Positions 45,926-56,781 of a stretch of DNA of 64,000 nt are shown here, in pieces (position 1 is the first letter of the stretch; each line of letters starts with the position of its first letter). Made by a program: the position numbers and the translations under genes. The stretch lies in contig BCKH01000003.1 of the NCBI GenBank assembly GCA_001600555.1, positions 3,738,099 to 3,802,098 of the forward strand. Direction: 5' to 3'. The notes under the pieces were generated by a model. That model was given only the letters and a program-made list of their open reading frames with translations, was not told the origin of the DNA and made no database searches. The DNA is from Albophoma yamanashiensis (taxonomy: Eukaryota; Ascomycota; Sordariomycetes; Hypocreales; Ophiocordycipitaceae).

Positions 45926-47490
45926 CGGCATGCATTTATGACGACCGATGATTGCAACTTCGGCGCTGTTCACTGAACACAGCCCTACGACCGCACAAAG
46001 CATTTACGACTTCAACTACATATTGCTAATACATCCGTTGCGATGCTTCGATAATTACTTTCCCTGGCCCCGCCCCGACGGCTATCCTACAGGAACTGTT
46101 TAGCTCTTGCTGCGGTTATCACGTTTGCCTTTAGAATACCCACTACCACTGGTTGTCTATTTCTCGCGTTCGTGGTGTAGAAGTTGGATCCCGGTGGTGC
46201 CTCGTCTGGATTTTCGTGGTCTTTGTTGCTGTCTTTTGCTCTTTGGCACCGTCCAGCCATTTTGCACGCTGCGTGGTAGCTGCGACGGGACGAGTTGAGG
46301 CTGATCAGCCTCGTCTCGTTCGCATAGGAAACCTCACGGTGAAGGCGTTGCCTGATACAGTAGCCATATATATACTCTTCGAAATGGAATTGCACATATG
46401 TGATGAATCATACGCCGAACCAGTGTGCGCCTGAGCCTCGTCGTGTCGATGCGGTGCTAGATGTTAGACCGGGTACACCCTTTACACTTTTGGACCCTCA
46501 CGTCAAAGCGCGACTGGGATAGATGAAATGACGGCGCAAGTCTCTGGCTTGAGTCTGTGCTTGGCGGCGGAGGACGATGACGGTGTTTTGGCGGCTGGGA
46601 AGACTACTCCGTGTACTCCGTAGTTCAGTATCATTTCTCGCAAAGCGACTTGTTGGTACGCCGCAGAGCGAGGCTAGCAGTGAAGGACCGTGGACCAAAC
46701 CGCAAGCGAGGGAGCACAAAGGGCCCAGGCCGTTCCATCAGTGTAGTTGGCCGTCATTGGACATCACAATACGAGCGCCCACACAGTAAACGACGAGATC
46801 GTGGCGAAATCTTCATTCCAGTGTTCATTTAGAGTTAAAAGTACGCAGCCCATACGGGGCCCTTCCCGCACCGCACACCAGCTGCCGAGTCTTTCGTTGC
46901 CCGGATACCCAGCGCGATGCGATGCGCGCGCCCACCACCCAAAGCCCAAGCCGTGAGAAAAAGCGCAGATACAGCCGAACTGAAACGAAAAGCCCAAAGG
47001 GAACGGAGACGCACATCCAGGGGTACAGAGGTAGCGTACAGGATGCACTGGACCCGAGCAGCGTGAGAGGCGCCATCCGGTTGCAGCAAAAAGGAACGAG
47101 GTTGAATCAGATGAAAAAAAACGAACGCCCGAGACGCTGTTCCCAGCCGCTCTCACCGACCAGAAAACGAGGAAACCCAGCGCCATGCTTCTCAGCCCAA
47201 AACCCAATCGCAACAATGACAAGTAAGAAAAATCCGTTTAAGTATTACTCGGGACCAATAGGACGAGCGCCGAAGTCGCAGACTGCGGTCGCAAAGTCGA
47301 ATGGTTTCTGCCGCCGCCCAATACTACTGCGACTTCAAGCACAGCTCCAAATCATAGCAGCCTCGACCCCGTTCGTCGATGGAAGTGTGTTTGTTGAGAA
47401 ACGATGCGCAAGCAAGGGCTTGGGCGCTCATATCGGCGTGCTGGGCTCGATATGGCATGGAACATGCCAGTGCTTCAGGCTGAATGGGAT
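45926..47490. other. Intergenic, convergent 3' ends
   Basis: About 1.6 kb between the large protein and MAF1. It contains a paired TACTCCGT motif at 46604-46623. No gene recognised. Confidence 0.6.
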
Positions 47491-48597
47491 TTAGATCTCC
47501 ATCCGGCCGGCAATGTCTTCGCTCATCATCCTGTCGTGGCCGTGATGATCCAGCATGTGGCTGTCGTCGTCCGTCTCGGGCTCCTCGTCCTCCTCGTCCA
47601 GCTCCTCGACGTAGTCGTCGTCTGAGAAGGGAACCAAGTCGCCGTCTTCGCCACGGTTCCAGAATAGACCGTCGTCTTGCTGGCCGTCTTCCTCATCCTC
47701 GAAAGGCGGCACCAGCTCGGCGTCGCGGTCGCCCAGCCAATATTTGGCGCGCTTGGTCGCGCTGTCCGAGCTGAAGTCGGTGTGGCGCTTGTGCTGGGCG
47801 ACCTTCATCGGCCGAAGCGTGGGACTATTCGACGAGATGACCGGTACGACGCGGACGTAGAGGTACGCAACGCGCTTCAGCGCGCGATTGAAGAAGAAGT
47901 AATGCACGGCCCAGATGGCGCTCTCGTCCTCCTCGAACGGGTCCGGGTCCGGCTGGTAGCTGAAAATGGTGCATTCGTTGAGCCGCATCTCCTTGTCTAT
48001 CAGGGACCAGCACTGCGCCCCCCAGACGGAGCTCAGGTCGCTGCCAAGCGAGGAATCGTACGACGCCGCCTCGAACCCGGGCCGCACGTTCTGCAGAATG
48101 GAGTCGAGGTTGACCATGACGCGTCGCAGATTTCGTTCGCGCTTGAAGTCGCCGGGCCGCAAGACGTGCGAGAAGTCGTAGTGTGGATGGCTCGCGTTGA
48201 GCGTCGCAATCAGGTAGGCAAAGGTGCGTCGGCTCGTGAGCTCGGACAGCGGGCCGAACGCGCTCGAGGTGGAGAAGAGCTGCATGCTAGGCGACGTCGC
48301 GAGCATCGCCTCGCGGTCTGGCGGCGACAGGCTGGCCCCCAGCTTGAGCAAGGCATCGTGCTGAGAGCTGAGGTCCTTGTCGATGTTCTTGTAGAGTTTC
48401 TTGTCGGAGCCGGTCGACTTGGTCGTGTACAGATCGCATCCGCCCGTGACGTTGCAGTCGGGCGTGTTGAAGTTGAGCGCGCTCGTGACGGCTTCGAAGT
48501 CTTGCACTGGGAGGTACTGCGCAGGGAGCATGGACGGTTAGCACTAGAGGGCAGGAAAGCACCACCACCAGACCGACGCGTTGCAGCTCACCTTCAT
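47491..48597 (-). CDS. MAF1: MAF1, repressor of RNA polymerase III
   Basis: Two exons (48597-48592 and 48516-47491), 343 aa. The first exon is just ATG AAG, joined across a 75-bp intron to give MKYLPVQDFEAVTSALNF, the canonical Maf1 start (A box). The B/C regions are conserved: SRRTFAYLIATLNASHPHYDFSHVL, then FKRERNLRRVMVNLDSIL, LIDKEMRLNECTIFSYQPD, WAVHYFFFNRALKRVAYLYV. The tail is strongly acidic (DDDYVEELDEEDEEPE), as in other fungal Maf1 proteins. A basic RHTDFSSDSATKRAKYWLGD segment near residue 265 may carry nuclear-localisation and phosphorylation sites. Maf1 shuttles between cytoplasm and nucleus and represses tRNA and 5S synthesis under TORC1 inhibition. An in-frame ATG at 48531 would give a false N-terminus (MLPAQYLPV) that lacks Met-Lys-Tyr. 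Confidence 0.96.
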
Positions 48598-50390
48598 TTT
48601 CCCGTCGCTGCCTATTGACAAGCAGGGATAGAAGTAATACGGGTGGTTGGATTAAGAGGAAATAGTAGAGCGGGATGTCCGACCAGTCCGAAGAGGGCGG
48701 GTGCGAGACACGGCGCTTCGTCGCAAGGTCCGTGGACAGATGCGGTGCTGCGCGGATCGGCGTGCGGAGGTGCGTGGATGACGGCGTGAAGCTGTCGCAA
48801 GCAAGCGCAACAACCAGAAAGATGGGTACGCTTCGTTGCGTCGCTGTCAAGGTGTTCGCGCACGCGGCGGCGGCAGAGGGCCTCTCTATGCAATCGGGCA
48901 CGGCGATGCAGGCGATGGTGGTGCTGTCGGAGGTGTGACGCCGCGTCTCTCGATCGGGTGTTGCGGTGGCGATTGGGGGCTCCGAACACGGTCAGGACCC
49001 TGCGGAGAGTAATGAACAATGCTAGACTGGTCGTCTAGCAGCGAGGGCCGGGAGACATGGCGGTGGTTCAGGGTCGTGGTGGGAATGGGCAGCGGTGATG
49101 ACGGAGAGAGAAGCGCGGCGGGGAGGGGGGGAGCGGAGGGCCTGGGAAGACGTGATGCTCGGCGCCGGATGCGCTGTCGCAGTCGCAGTCGCGGCGGGCG
49201 CACGGCCAGGGAGGCGTCAGCGGGCGAGGTGAGGTGAGGTGCGGTAGTGCCACGGAGTGCCGTCACTGCCTGGGAGGGGTGAGCGAGCAGCTGGGGGGCA
49301 TTTGGGGAGGGAGCACTGGGGGGGCGCCGGGGTCAGCGGGCGCGGGACTTGGGGCAACCGGCTGGGCCGCGCTGCCACCAGCAGACGCCCCCACCTCCAG
49401 CGCGACAGCACCTGAGCGTCAGCTCAGTCCCGAATCTGGCCGGCTAGCGCGCCAGCGCCCTCGTCGTCGCACCACCGCATTGCCCACGGTGCCGCCAAGC
49501 AGTGCGCAGAGCGAGGGCGCCCGTGGATCCACCGCGCTGGTTCCACTCGCCGGATTCGACCAACCGATTTGCGGGTGCCGACACTCACCTCATGGCGAAT
49601 GGGAGCATCTGGCGCTGCCACGAGCAGCCAGATGCGGCCATGCGCTCGCTCGCTGCTCGCCTGTGCTTCTCGCGTCGCAGCTCCATCGTCTCCAGACGTT
49701 GCGCCGTCGAGTCATACGTCGCGACGGATACATGCATTCGCTTCGCTGTCGATCCAGTTGCCGGCGTGGGACTCCCGCACGGGTAGCATCAGGCAAGTGA
49801 AACGGGGATAGTGTCTTGTCATTTCGTCTCCGTCGAGCCTCGAGGGGCGGCTGTCCCTGTCCTTGCCCGCGAGGTCTCTCAAGCAGTGCGCGTCGCGTTG
49901 CCCGTCGAGCTGTGTCCTCGCCTCGTGCCCGGCGTGGCCGTTCCGGTTCGGCCAAGCTGCGACGGCGACGGACCGCGGACGCACCTGAAGATCCCCCGAA
50001 AGGTCAGGACTGGCTCGTCTCTTGATATAGTAGAGGATGGTGTTCCATCCTCAAAGATCTATAAACACACAAAGCCAACCGGGGTTGCGTTCTCCAAACA
50101 GATTACCGCCCGCCCAGCCCCGATATCCTTGTGTCCTCTCTTCCCATTGAAGAGATGCTCGGTTGCCCGAGACTTTTCTCGCTCAGATGAACCCCGCGTC
50201 CTTGAGGTTTTGGTCGGCGTCCTATTAAAATCGATACGTCAATTTCAAGCTGCATGATACCTCTTGTGGTGCTCTTCCTCCTCTTGTCCCACCGCACGAC
50301 CATGTTGGTGTTCTGGGGATGTGCAGCTTGCGTGTGCCCGTGGCATGACATGCAGGATCGGGTGGCTTCGAAAACGACGCCATGCGGCCG
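48598..50390. other. Intergenic, GC-rich
   Basis: About 1.8 kb between the start of MAF1 and the end of the AP-1 sigma gene. Frames are low-complexity (Ser/Arg/Pro) and unlikely to be coding. No repeat or RNA recognised. Confidence 0.5.
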
Positions 50391-51161
50391 TTACATCAAC
50401 TTGGTGACTTCGTCCTCAACCTTTGAAGCGAGATCCAGCGTCAGCTGCAACATTGGTCATGTCGCGTGTGGGCAGTCGGGCGAGGGAAGGGGACGCGAGT
50501 AAAACATCATCGAGCAACACGCACCTCCATGTCCTCTAGGGAGTCCTGCTGCCCTATGCACCGCAGCACGTTCTTCTTGCTGCTCTCCTGCAGTTCGCCC
50601 GCCAGGAGCAGCTCGTCGAGTATGTAGTATGCCTTGGTGAAGGAGAAGATGATGTCCAGCTCGCACACGTTGCCGTAGTACTTGTCCATCTGCTCGACGT
50701 ATCGGTGGATGATCTCGAGCGTCATCAGCTCGTTGTCGTCGGACGAGCAGCCTGCAATGAAGAAGAGCGAAGCGTAGCGGCGGTAGACGATCTTGGTGTC
50801 TGTGGCGCACACGACGTCAGCACACGCGCGGTTCCGAGCCGAGCTGGGCGTTGCTCATCGCGCACCTTTGTATTCGAGGAAGTTGCACATGCGGGTTCGG
50901 CGTGCGAGGACCAGCTGCGACACGTCCTTGACAATCTTGGCCTTGTCCTTGGGAGACAGCGTCGTGAACCACTTCGCCAGACGCTGGAACCCGGTCAGTC
51001 GAGGAGTCGCGTAGCTGCCGTTGCGTCGAGGTGACCTACCACTTTGCCCTGGCGGGACAGGAGAATCAGGTAGCTGTGGCCAGGTGTCAGCACGCACGTC
51101 GGGCTGCGGAGAAGGGGGAGAGCCGTGGCACGGAGGCCAGGGGCGCGTACTGGATCGCCAT
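50391..51161 (-). CDS. APS1: AP-1 clathrin adaptor complex, sigma subunit
   Basis: Five exons (51161-51151, 51073-51040, 50983-50866, 50799-50525, 50420-50391), 155 aa, the normal sigma-adaptin length. Exon 1 codes for only 11 bases (MAIH..), joined to YLILLSRQGKV. The longin-fold small-chain signature follows: RLAKWFTTLSPKDKAKIV, NFLEYKDTKIVYRRYASLFFIAG, DNELMTLEIIHRYVEQMDKYYGNVCELDIIFSF, KAYYILDELLLAGELQESSKK. The IIHRYVE..D.YF/YG-type block and the LDE.L.AGE motif are diagnostic of AP sigma subunits. AYYILDELLLAGE and the ending MEVEDEVTKLM favour AP-1 over AP-2. AP-1 sorts cargo at the trans-Golgi and endosomes. The final 10-codon exon depends on a somewhat weak AAAG acceptor. A stress-element-like minisatellite lies about 260 bp upstream. 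Confidence 0.94.
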
Positions 51162-51384
51162 GGTGACGGCCGCATCACATCACCGAGCTGGGCTTGGGAT
51201 GCAGATGCGTGATGCAGGGAGAGAGGGAGCAGAGCGGTGGGGTTGTGTGGTGTTGGAGATTCTTTCGCTCGTCGAGCAAGGGTGAATTTGCCTGGTTGGC
51301 GACGAGCGGCCCGACCGTTGTGGTGGAGCAGCCTCGCCCGGCCCCGCCCCCTGGCGCGCTGTCCTTCAGCGTATAGGTACGTAG

Positions 51385-51406
51385 TACGGAGTACGAGTAC
51401 TCCGTA
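51385..51406. repeat. 10-bp inverted repeat with a 2-bp spacer
   Basis: TACGGAGTAC and its exact complement GTACTCCGTA flank GA. It lies upstream of the AP-1 sigma gene. Single or paired half-sites of the same motif occur at 27871, 38564, 39167 and 46604. It could be a dimeric regulator site or a cruciform. Confidence 0.85.
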
Positions 51407-51417
51407 GAGGGCTCCAA

Positions 51418-51478
51418 GAGGGGACTCGCAGAGGGGACTCTCACAGAGGGGACTCTCACAGAGCGGAGGGAACTCGCA
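51418..51478. repeat. Short minisatellite carrying AGGGG cores
   Basis: Four units run in tandem: 51418-51430, 51431-51445, 51446-51460 (the last two identical, GAGGGGACTCTCACA) and a degenerate 51461-51478. Three units carry AGGGG, the core of the Msn2/Msn4 stress-response element. The array is 257-317 bp upstream of the AP-1 sigma start codon on the opposite strand. Confidence 0.8.
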
Positions 51479-52112
51479 GTCCGTGCACATCAACCCCGCA
51501 GCTTCTGGAAATGACACCATCGCGGGCGTGACCAACAAGGCGCCCTCCGGCCACCAGCTCGGCGCGGGCTCTGCCTCTGGAACTCCGCAATAGGCGGACG
51601 TCTCGCACCCTCCTCGATGCGAGGTGCGTTATCATGGCCGTGGCGAGGAGACGCCGTAAGCTTCGGCCGCCTCTCATCGTTCAATCGGATCCGTCACGTC
51701 AACTGCCGTGCCTCGCCCATCTCTACCGCACACGCTCGCTCCATTGCAACGTTTCCATGTGAATTGTGATTTATTATGAGCCCTCCATGGCCCGCAACGC
51801 CCGTTCCGGCTCGTCGCTCTTTCAGTCCTCTGAAACCCACGGACCGTCGCATCTGCTGATGTCCGCCGTCATCACCAAGCACTGGCATTAGTAATCCGGT
51901 CCGCCGCTTACAGGCCCCAGAAACGCTGCCGGAGATCGGGCGGGCTAGCAGTAAGTTTTGCGCGAAGGCTTATACTATTCTGGGCCTCCCAACTCCGGAC
52001 TCGACTCGATTGATTTTTTTTTCCCTCCAGCTTCTTGGATACCGAACCAGCTGCTAGAGCTTACTGTGCATCTATCCATCTTCGCGTGGACCTCCTCTGC
52101 GCGTTGCCCGCC
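51479..52112. other. Divergent spacer between APS1 and GCLM
   Basis: About 630 bp carrying the proximal promoter of the glutamate-cysteine ligase modifier gene. A T9 run is at about 52014-52022. No gene recognised. Confidence 0.6.
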
Positions 52113-53141
52113 ATGACGAAGCTGGTGCTCTCCACGGGGTTCGTTGCCAGTCCCTACATTCGGCGCTGTGCGTCCGTCGGCTTGTCTTAGCTAACCGAGC
52201 CGAACCCTTGCAGCAATGTCATGTCCGCCGGCCCCTCGATCATTCGAAAGTCCGGCAGTACAACCAGGTCCAATCTCGAGCTCGTCAACTCGCTGCGCGA
52301 CAACTTCCTCGCCGCCCGCAGGGACTATGCCGTCTACACCCCCAGGACCAACGGCACCGACAGCAATGGCTCGAGCAGCCGCTCCTCGACGCCGCCTCAG
52401 ACGCCCGTCGACGTGTGGACCGAGCGCGACGGCAAGACGCTGTTCATCCCGCGCATCGACTGGAGCGCTGCCGGCTTGCGCGACAAGGCGAACCAATACG
52501 AGATTACGGTGAAGCTGTTCCTGCTGCCCGGGACGCCCGTCGCCGAACGCGAGCGCTATGCGCGCGAAGCCCTGGCCCTCGTGAGCAAGGAGCTCGACAT
52601 CCAGACCATTGACCTGCTCGTCGTGTCCTTCCCCGGCATGTCCTTCGAGGGCAACTGCGAATGGGAGGCGGACAAGATCAATGCGCAGCAGGGCAACCTG
52701 GAGGAGGAGCTCGCGACGTGGAAGGTGTTCGAGGAGCTGCACCGACAGGGCGTCGCCAAGCGGCTCGGCGTCTCCGAGTTCGGCAGCGAGAAGCTCAGCG
52801 CCTTCATCAAGCGGACGACGGTGGCCCCCGTCGTCGACCAGATCAACCTTCGGGACTGCTGCAATGTTCCGCCCCCGTTGAAGCAGCTCGCCGAGGAGAA
52901 GGGGGTCGAGCTGAACGTGCACGTCGACTGCACGGATATCCTGCCCCGCGGCACGCTGCGGGAGCTGCTCAGCCATGGTCCGCAAGGCGCCGGCGTGCTC
53001 GCGGACCCTGTCGACGGTGGGCCTGGGCTGGATGGTGAGATCGTGCCGCAATGGGTGGTGCGGTACATGGCTTTCGTGCCAGACCGGGGCGTCATCGAAA
53101 ATAAGGGATACTTTGCTGGCGCAGCGCTTGTTGGGGCGTAG
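52113..53141 (+). CDS. Glutamate-cysteine ligase regulatory (modifier) subunit
   Basis: Two exons (52113-52138 and 52214-53141), 317 aa. Exon 1 of 26 bp supplies MTKLVLSTG, joined through a GTTCGT donor to NVMSAGPSIIRKSGST, the usual N-terminus; an ATG at 52221 alone would lose the first 11 residues. The protein has the aldo/keto-reductase fold of GCLM: IQTIDLLVVSFPGMSFEGNC, WKVFEELHRQGVAKRLGVSEFGSEKLSAF, VVDQINLRDCCNVPPPLKQLAEEKGVELNVHVDCTDILP. The AKR catalytic Tyr/Lys are not in place, fitting a non-enzymatic regulator. It pairs with the catalytic subunit GCLC and relieves feedback inhibition in glutathione synthesis. A Ser/Thr-Pro insert (SSSRSSTPPQTP) near residue 60 could be regulated. 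It is convergent with BUD32, only about 180 bp apart. Confidence 0.92.
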
Positions 53142-53322
53142 AAGGGTTTATGTGAAGCTTCCTGAGCTTTTGGATACCACGGCGGGATGACGAGCGGCGC
53201 TCGGATATCTCCTTTCACCAATTTGTCTTACATATAGCGAGCATCATGATACGCCACGCAGGCTGTTCACGTTACACAAAACACCTCGGGGAAGTCAAGC
53301 AGACCGAGTCGAAGGCTACGTC

Positions 53323-54117
53323 TTAGCCGATCATGCTTCGTTTTCTGCCTCTCATCCTGACGTCCTCGAGCTTCTTGAGAACTATCGGAGCGTTCTTGAA
53401 CGTCGCCCTGTACGCTTCGAGAACCTCGCTAAACACACACTCTGCGCGTGGGTGCGTGCTTCCGAACGCCCGTTCCAGAACGTACAGGTCGACGGCGCGA
53501 TCCTCGTCCTGGATGCTCCCGCTCGCAAGACCCAAATCTATGATGACGAGCTCCCCGTGCAGTACATGTCCTTCCGGCTGGTTATCCTTTGAGCCGGCGC
53601 TCCTCGTCGTGGGGTCCAGCATCATGTTGCTCGTCGTCAAGTCGCCGTGGACAATGCCGATTTTGTGCATCGAGCCCACCGCCGTACCGATCCGGCGCAT
53701 AAGCCCCTTGAGGGCCTCGTCGCTCTCGATGCCATCCGTCCTATCCCCTAGCCACTCGTTGATGTTGGCTCGGACCGGTGTGCCCTGTATCCATTCCAGC
53801 ATCAGCCAGCCCGCGCTCTCGTCGATGGCGTACACGGTAGGCACGCGGACGCCATCCCTGCGACACTTGGCCAGGATGCGCGCCTCGGACAGGATTCGGT
53901 GCTTCGTCAGGCGCTGGTCAAGGACCGGGTGTCGCCACGGTTTGGGCGGGCGGTACTTGAGCGCGCACGGGAGGTCGGGCTGTAGGTATGTGGTTTTGTA
54001 GAGGCGCCCTTCGGCACCTTGGGTGATCAGGCATGGAGGGGTCGAGGCGGGGTACTGGAGAATGGGCGGCAGAGGAAATGGCTGCTCTGTCGCTGACGCG
54101 GTCCCCGAAGGCGCCAT
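53323..54117 (-). CDS. BUD32: KEOPS/EKC complex kinase-ATPase Bud32
   Basis: A single 264-aa exon with the minimal kinase fold of Bud32/PRPK. Landmarks are TQGAEGRLYKTTY (nucleotide loop), CALKYRPPKPWRHPVLDQRLTKHR with the catalytic Lys and the Bud32-specific RxPKxYRHPxLD block, EARILAKCRRDGVRVPTVY, LMLEWIQG, catalytic HGDLTTSNMML, and VIIDLGLASGSIQDEDRAVDLYVLERAF in place of DFG. The C-terminal tail is basic and ends RGRKRSMIG, as usual. Bud32 with Kae1, Cgi121, Gon7 and Pcc1 carries out tRNA t6A modification and affects telomeres and transcription. About 60 residues precede the typical core start, including a Pro-rich stretch. No introns and no damage. Confidence 0.95.
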   Translation of the reverse strand: MAPSGTASATEQPFPLPPILQYPASTPPCLITQGAEGRLYKTTYLQPDLPCALKYRPPKPWRHPVLDQRLTKHRILSEARILAKCRRDGVRVPTVYAIDESAGWLMLEWIQGTPVRANINEWLGDRTDGIESDEALKGLMRRIGTAVGSMHKIGIVHGDLTTSNMMLDPTTRSAGSKDNQPEGHVLHGELVIIDLGLASGSIQDEDRAVDLYVLERAFGSTHPRAECVFSEVLEAYRATFKNAPIVLKKLEDVRMRGRKRSMIG

Positions 54118-54933
54118 CGTCTCGGTGGGATGCTGGTGACGCGACGAGCGGTTCGATTGAGGCCGGGGCAGCCTTGGGTGGGCGAGGACGTCGAAGAGGG
54201 TTGGCGCAAAGTTGGCGTGGGAGACGGAGTTTGGAAGAGGTAGGACAGAAGGTGCACAAGCCTAGGGTGGCTTTGGCGCCGGGAGCGGCCCAGAGGCCAG
54301 GGCGGGGGAGCCACGCGCAGCAGCGGACAGTGAGGAACTCGAGTCAGGGCACCGCTGAAGCAACCACCACAACTTGGGGCCTATAGGCTTGCCCGCAACG
54401 ACTTCAAGGCTTCAACTGGGGCGGTTTTCTACAACCACCGGCGACTCGACTCGCGTTCAAGAGGCACCTCGGCGCCGTTAAAATCCCATAGCGGCCGTAC
54501 GAGGCGCCGGCTCCGGTTTGTTCATGTAGGCGCCATGTGACCCGGCTGCCCTGGGGCTTCTGCAGCGCTTGTTCCTGCAGGGGCGTACAGGGATCCAAGC
54601 ATGGTGGCTGGGAGCAGTCGTGGCATCACCGCCGACCCGTCCAGATGCACAAGCGCAGTCCACCCGGTTGGTCGAAGCCCAGCGAGTGCGCCTGTGAGGC
54701 CACTGGCGGCCCAATGGCGCGGTTGAGTGCTCCTCCTCTCCTCAACGAACCTCCGTCATCACTCGCCGCCTCGCGCCATCCAGCCTCTCCTCTCGAGCCT
54801 CGTCTCCGTGTCGCTTGAACCTACAGAGTCAGTGCCCGACTGCCGACCTCCTACCTCTGCGTGCCCCTCAGACAATGCCACGCAACGCCTGCGAAGTCGA
54901 GACTGCCCGCACTCCGTCGACCCCCGCTCCATC
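54118..54933. other. Divergent promoter region
   Basis: About 815 bp between BUD32 and the next gene. The plus-strand frame is open from 54727, but the first part (MLLLSSTNLRHHSPP) is unlikely to be coding. Confidence 0.55.
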
Positions 54934-55656
54934 ATGGCCGAGTCAGGCTGGTTGCAATGGACCATCATCCTTGTCCTGACCGCCCTTTGCCTGTCCTTTG
55001 CCGTCATTGCGCAGGTTGTCGCCGTCTACTGGGCGGCATTCAAGGCCGCGCCCCAGGAGATTGCCACGTTTATCGACACTGTCGACTTCTCCATCCAAGA
55101 GAATGAGAGCTACGACCGCGACGTTGCCAAGGTCCAGCGCCTGGAGGACAAGATCCGGCTGGGGCGGCTGCTGCGGGAGATCCAAAAAGGTGGCGATGAC
55201 CTTCGCGAGGAGCTCAACAGCTTGCTCATTTCTGAGGGCGCCACCGCGTTGAGGACGAGCACGAGAATCCTCTGGGCTTCGAAGCGCAGAGAGCTCGACG
55301 AGAGGGTGCGAAGGCTAGACTTGTTGAGGATGCGGTTCCTCGTCGTATACATGGGCATCATCACGTCCATTGCCGACAGGCAGCCACCGCCAGCTCCCCC
55401 GTTGCCAAGGGACCCAGAGAAGATATCGGCCCATATGACACCCTTGAAACCTAAACTGCACAAGTCGTTCACCGAGAGCATTGTTAAGCGCCCGCCGCTG
55501 CGACGACTGACAACTCAGGCTATCGGGCACAATGAAAATGTCACGAGCCCGCACAGGAAAGGATGGGCTGGCGTCGTGGAAGAGCTGCAGACATCGCCGC
55601 GGATGCAACAACGTCATGCATCCATAGAGCAGGCCATGGCCAGGACCCCTCCTTGA
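54934..55656 (+). CDS. Small membrane-anchored hypothetical protein with coiled coil
   Basis: A single 240-aa exon from the ATG at 54934 (MAESGWLQWT). One clear hydrophobic span is at residues 8-34 (IILVLTALCLSFAVIAQVVAVYWAAF), close to the N-terminus, so a signal-anchor is likely. From about residue 50 to 135 the sequence is strongly heptad-like and charged (DRDVAKVQRLEDKIRLGRLLREIQ, SKRRELDERVRRLDLLRMRF), indicating a coiled coil. The C-terminal ~90 residues are Pro-rich and disordered (PPPAPPLPRDPEK). I recognise no named family. The frame is open further upstream to 54727, but the span at the start of the shorter form makes a better N-terminus. A short membrane scaffold or tether is the most that can be inferred. 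Confidence 0.7.
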   Translation: MAESGWLQWTIILVLTALCLSFAVIAQVVAVYWAAFKAAPQEIATFIDTVDFSIQENESYDRDVAKVQRLEDKIRLGRLLREIQKGGDDLREELNSLLISEGATALRTSTRILWASKRRELDERVRRLDLLRMRFLVVYMGIITSIADRQPPPAPPLPRDPEKISAHMTPLKPKLHKSFTESIVKRPPLRRLTTQAIGHNENVTSPHRKGWAGVVEELQTSPRMQQRHASIEQAMARTPP

Positions 55657-56082
55657 TTTCAAGAGCATGATTACGAGCGCGACGATTAGCGACGTGACGT
55701 TATGACACCCCATTCTTGACGGACACGCTCCGCACGGCGTACTGGAACAGCTACATCTAGGACATGAATTAACGACAGCGCCCTGTGAGCAGAGTCGGAG
55801 ACGAATGTTGTTAGATGACGGAGAGCAGGTGTTTACGAAGCATGACTGTATCATGGCAAGCGTTGCATTACGAGTTCCCCGGAGTTGCAGGTCACTTCAC
55901 TTAAATCAATACCCCTATGTCCCTTCTTCAGATCGCAGACCTTATTACTTCTTTATCAATTTGTTGTTCAGATGTTACCCATGTTATCTATCTCCCTTCC
56001 CCATTCGCGTCTCATCACACCCCCAGTTTTAGCATCGTCAGCAACCCACGAGGGAGGCCACGATGGAGCGAGGGCTTACGCA
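55657..56082. other. Intergenic, convergent 3' ends
   Basis: About 425 bp, AT-rich from 55890 to 56040. Nothing recognised. Confidence 0.6.
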
Positions 56083-56781
56083 TTAATGAGCAAACACGTC
56101 GTCAGGACCAGTTCCGTTCCTCTCGCCGACTGTGCCATGTGTTAGATATGATTTAGAGAAAGCCATGAGGCTTAACGTTTGACATACCGTCCAGGGCCAC
56201 CAAGAATCGGCTCACGCAGTTGTAACAGGCTATCTGCGGCGGATGATCAGCGCCACAGTCCAAGAAGGGTGCTCAAAGCAGTGTACACTCACCGTTGCCG
56301 TAATCTCGACGACTTCTTGGTCACTGAACAGACTCTTGACCAGCGCAAACGTCTCATCCTTGACCTGGACATTTCGCGTCATCTCATCCGTGTACAGCAG
56401 CACCGCCCACAGCTTCTCGCTCAGCTCCTGCGGTCGGTCTTTCCCTTCGAACGTCCCTTCAGTCTTAACGACCTCGAGCGCCGCTTGCGACACCCCGGCT
56501 TGTGCGGCAAGTGGCGCGTGGTGCTTCCACTCGTACCAGGCCTTGTTGCAGACGGCGACCCGGGAGATGGCCAGCTCCCGGATGTCTGCGCCCAGGGACG
56601 TCTTTGTGCGTACGGCTCCAAGGAAGCTGTTCCAGCCGTCGGCGACGGGTGGCGAGTGCAGGAGGGCGAGGTCGAGGGACTGCAGGGGGCGTGGGGCGCG
56701 GCGAGCCTCGATCCGGGAGACGATGGCGGCGTCCTCCGGCGTGGAAGTTCGCGGCGGGTTGGGAACGTAGGGAAGTCTCAT
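56083..56781 (-). CDS. Carboxymuconolactone decarboxylase/AhpD-like protein
   Basis: Three exons (56781-56293, 56233-56188, 56129-56083) with 59- and 58-bp introns, 193 aa. The CMD core is visible: ISRVAVCNKAWYEWKHHAPLAAQAGVS with the conserved YEW..H helix, then ELSEKLWAVLLYTDEMTRNVQVKDETF and SDQEVVEITATIACYNCVSRFLVALDVGERNGTGP. The small exons provide the CYNCVSRF helix and the C-terminus; reading through the first intron would give an unrelated end (SVHCFEHPSW). The family fold covers carboxymuconolactone decarboxylases and AhpD-type peroxidase partners. The canonical AhpD CxxC pair is not in the YEW segment, so an AhpD thiol mechanism is unlikely. Substrate is unknown. Confidence 0.85.

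Noticed and set aside
47677..48618. 313-codon plus-strand open frame
   Set aside because: Antisense shadow of MAF1; rich in Arg/Val/Glu from reversed codons.
52191..53051. 286-codon minus-strand open frame
   Set aside because: Antisense shadow of the GCLM gene, whose protein matches its family along the full length.
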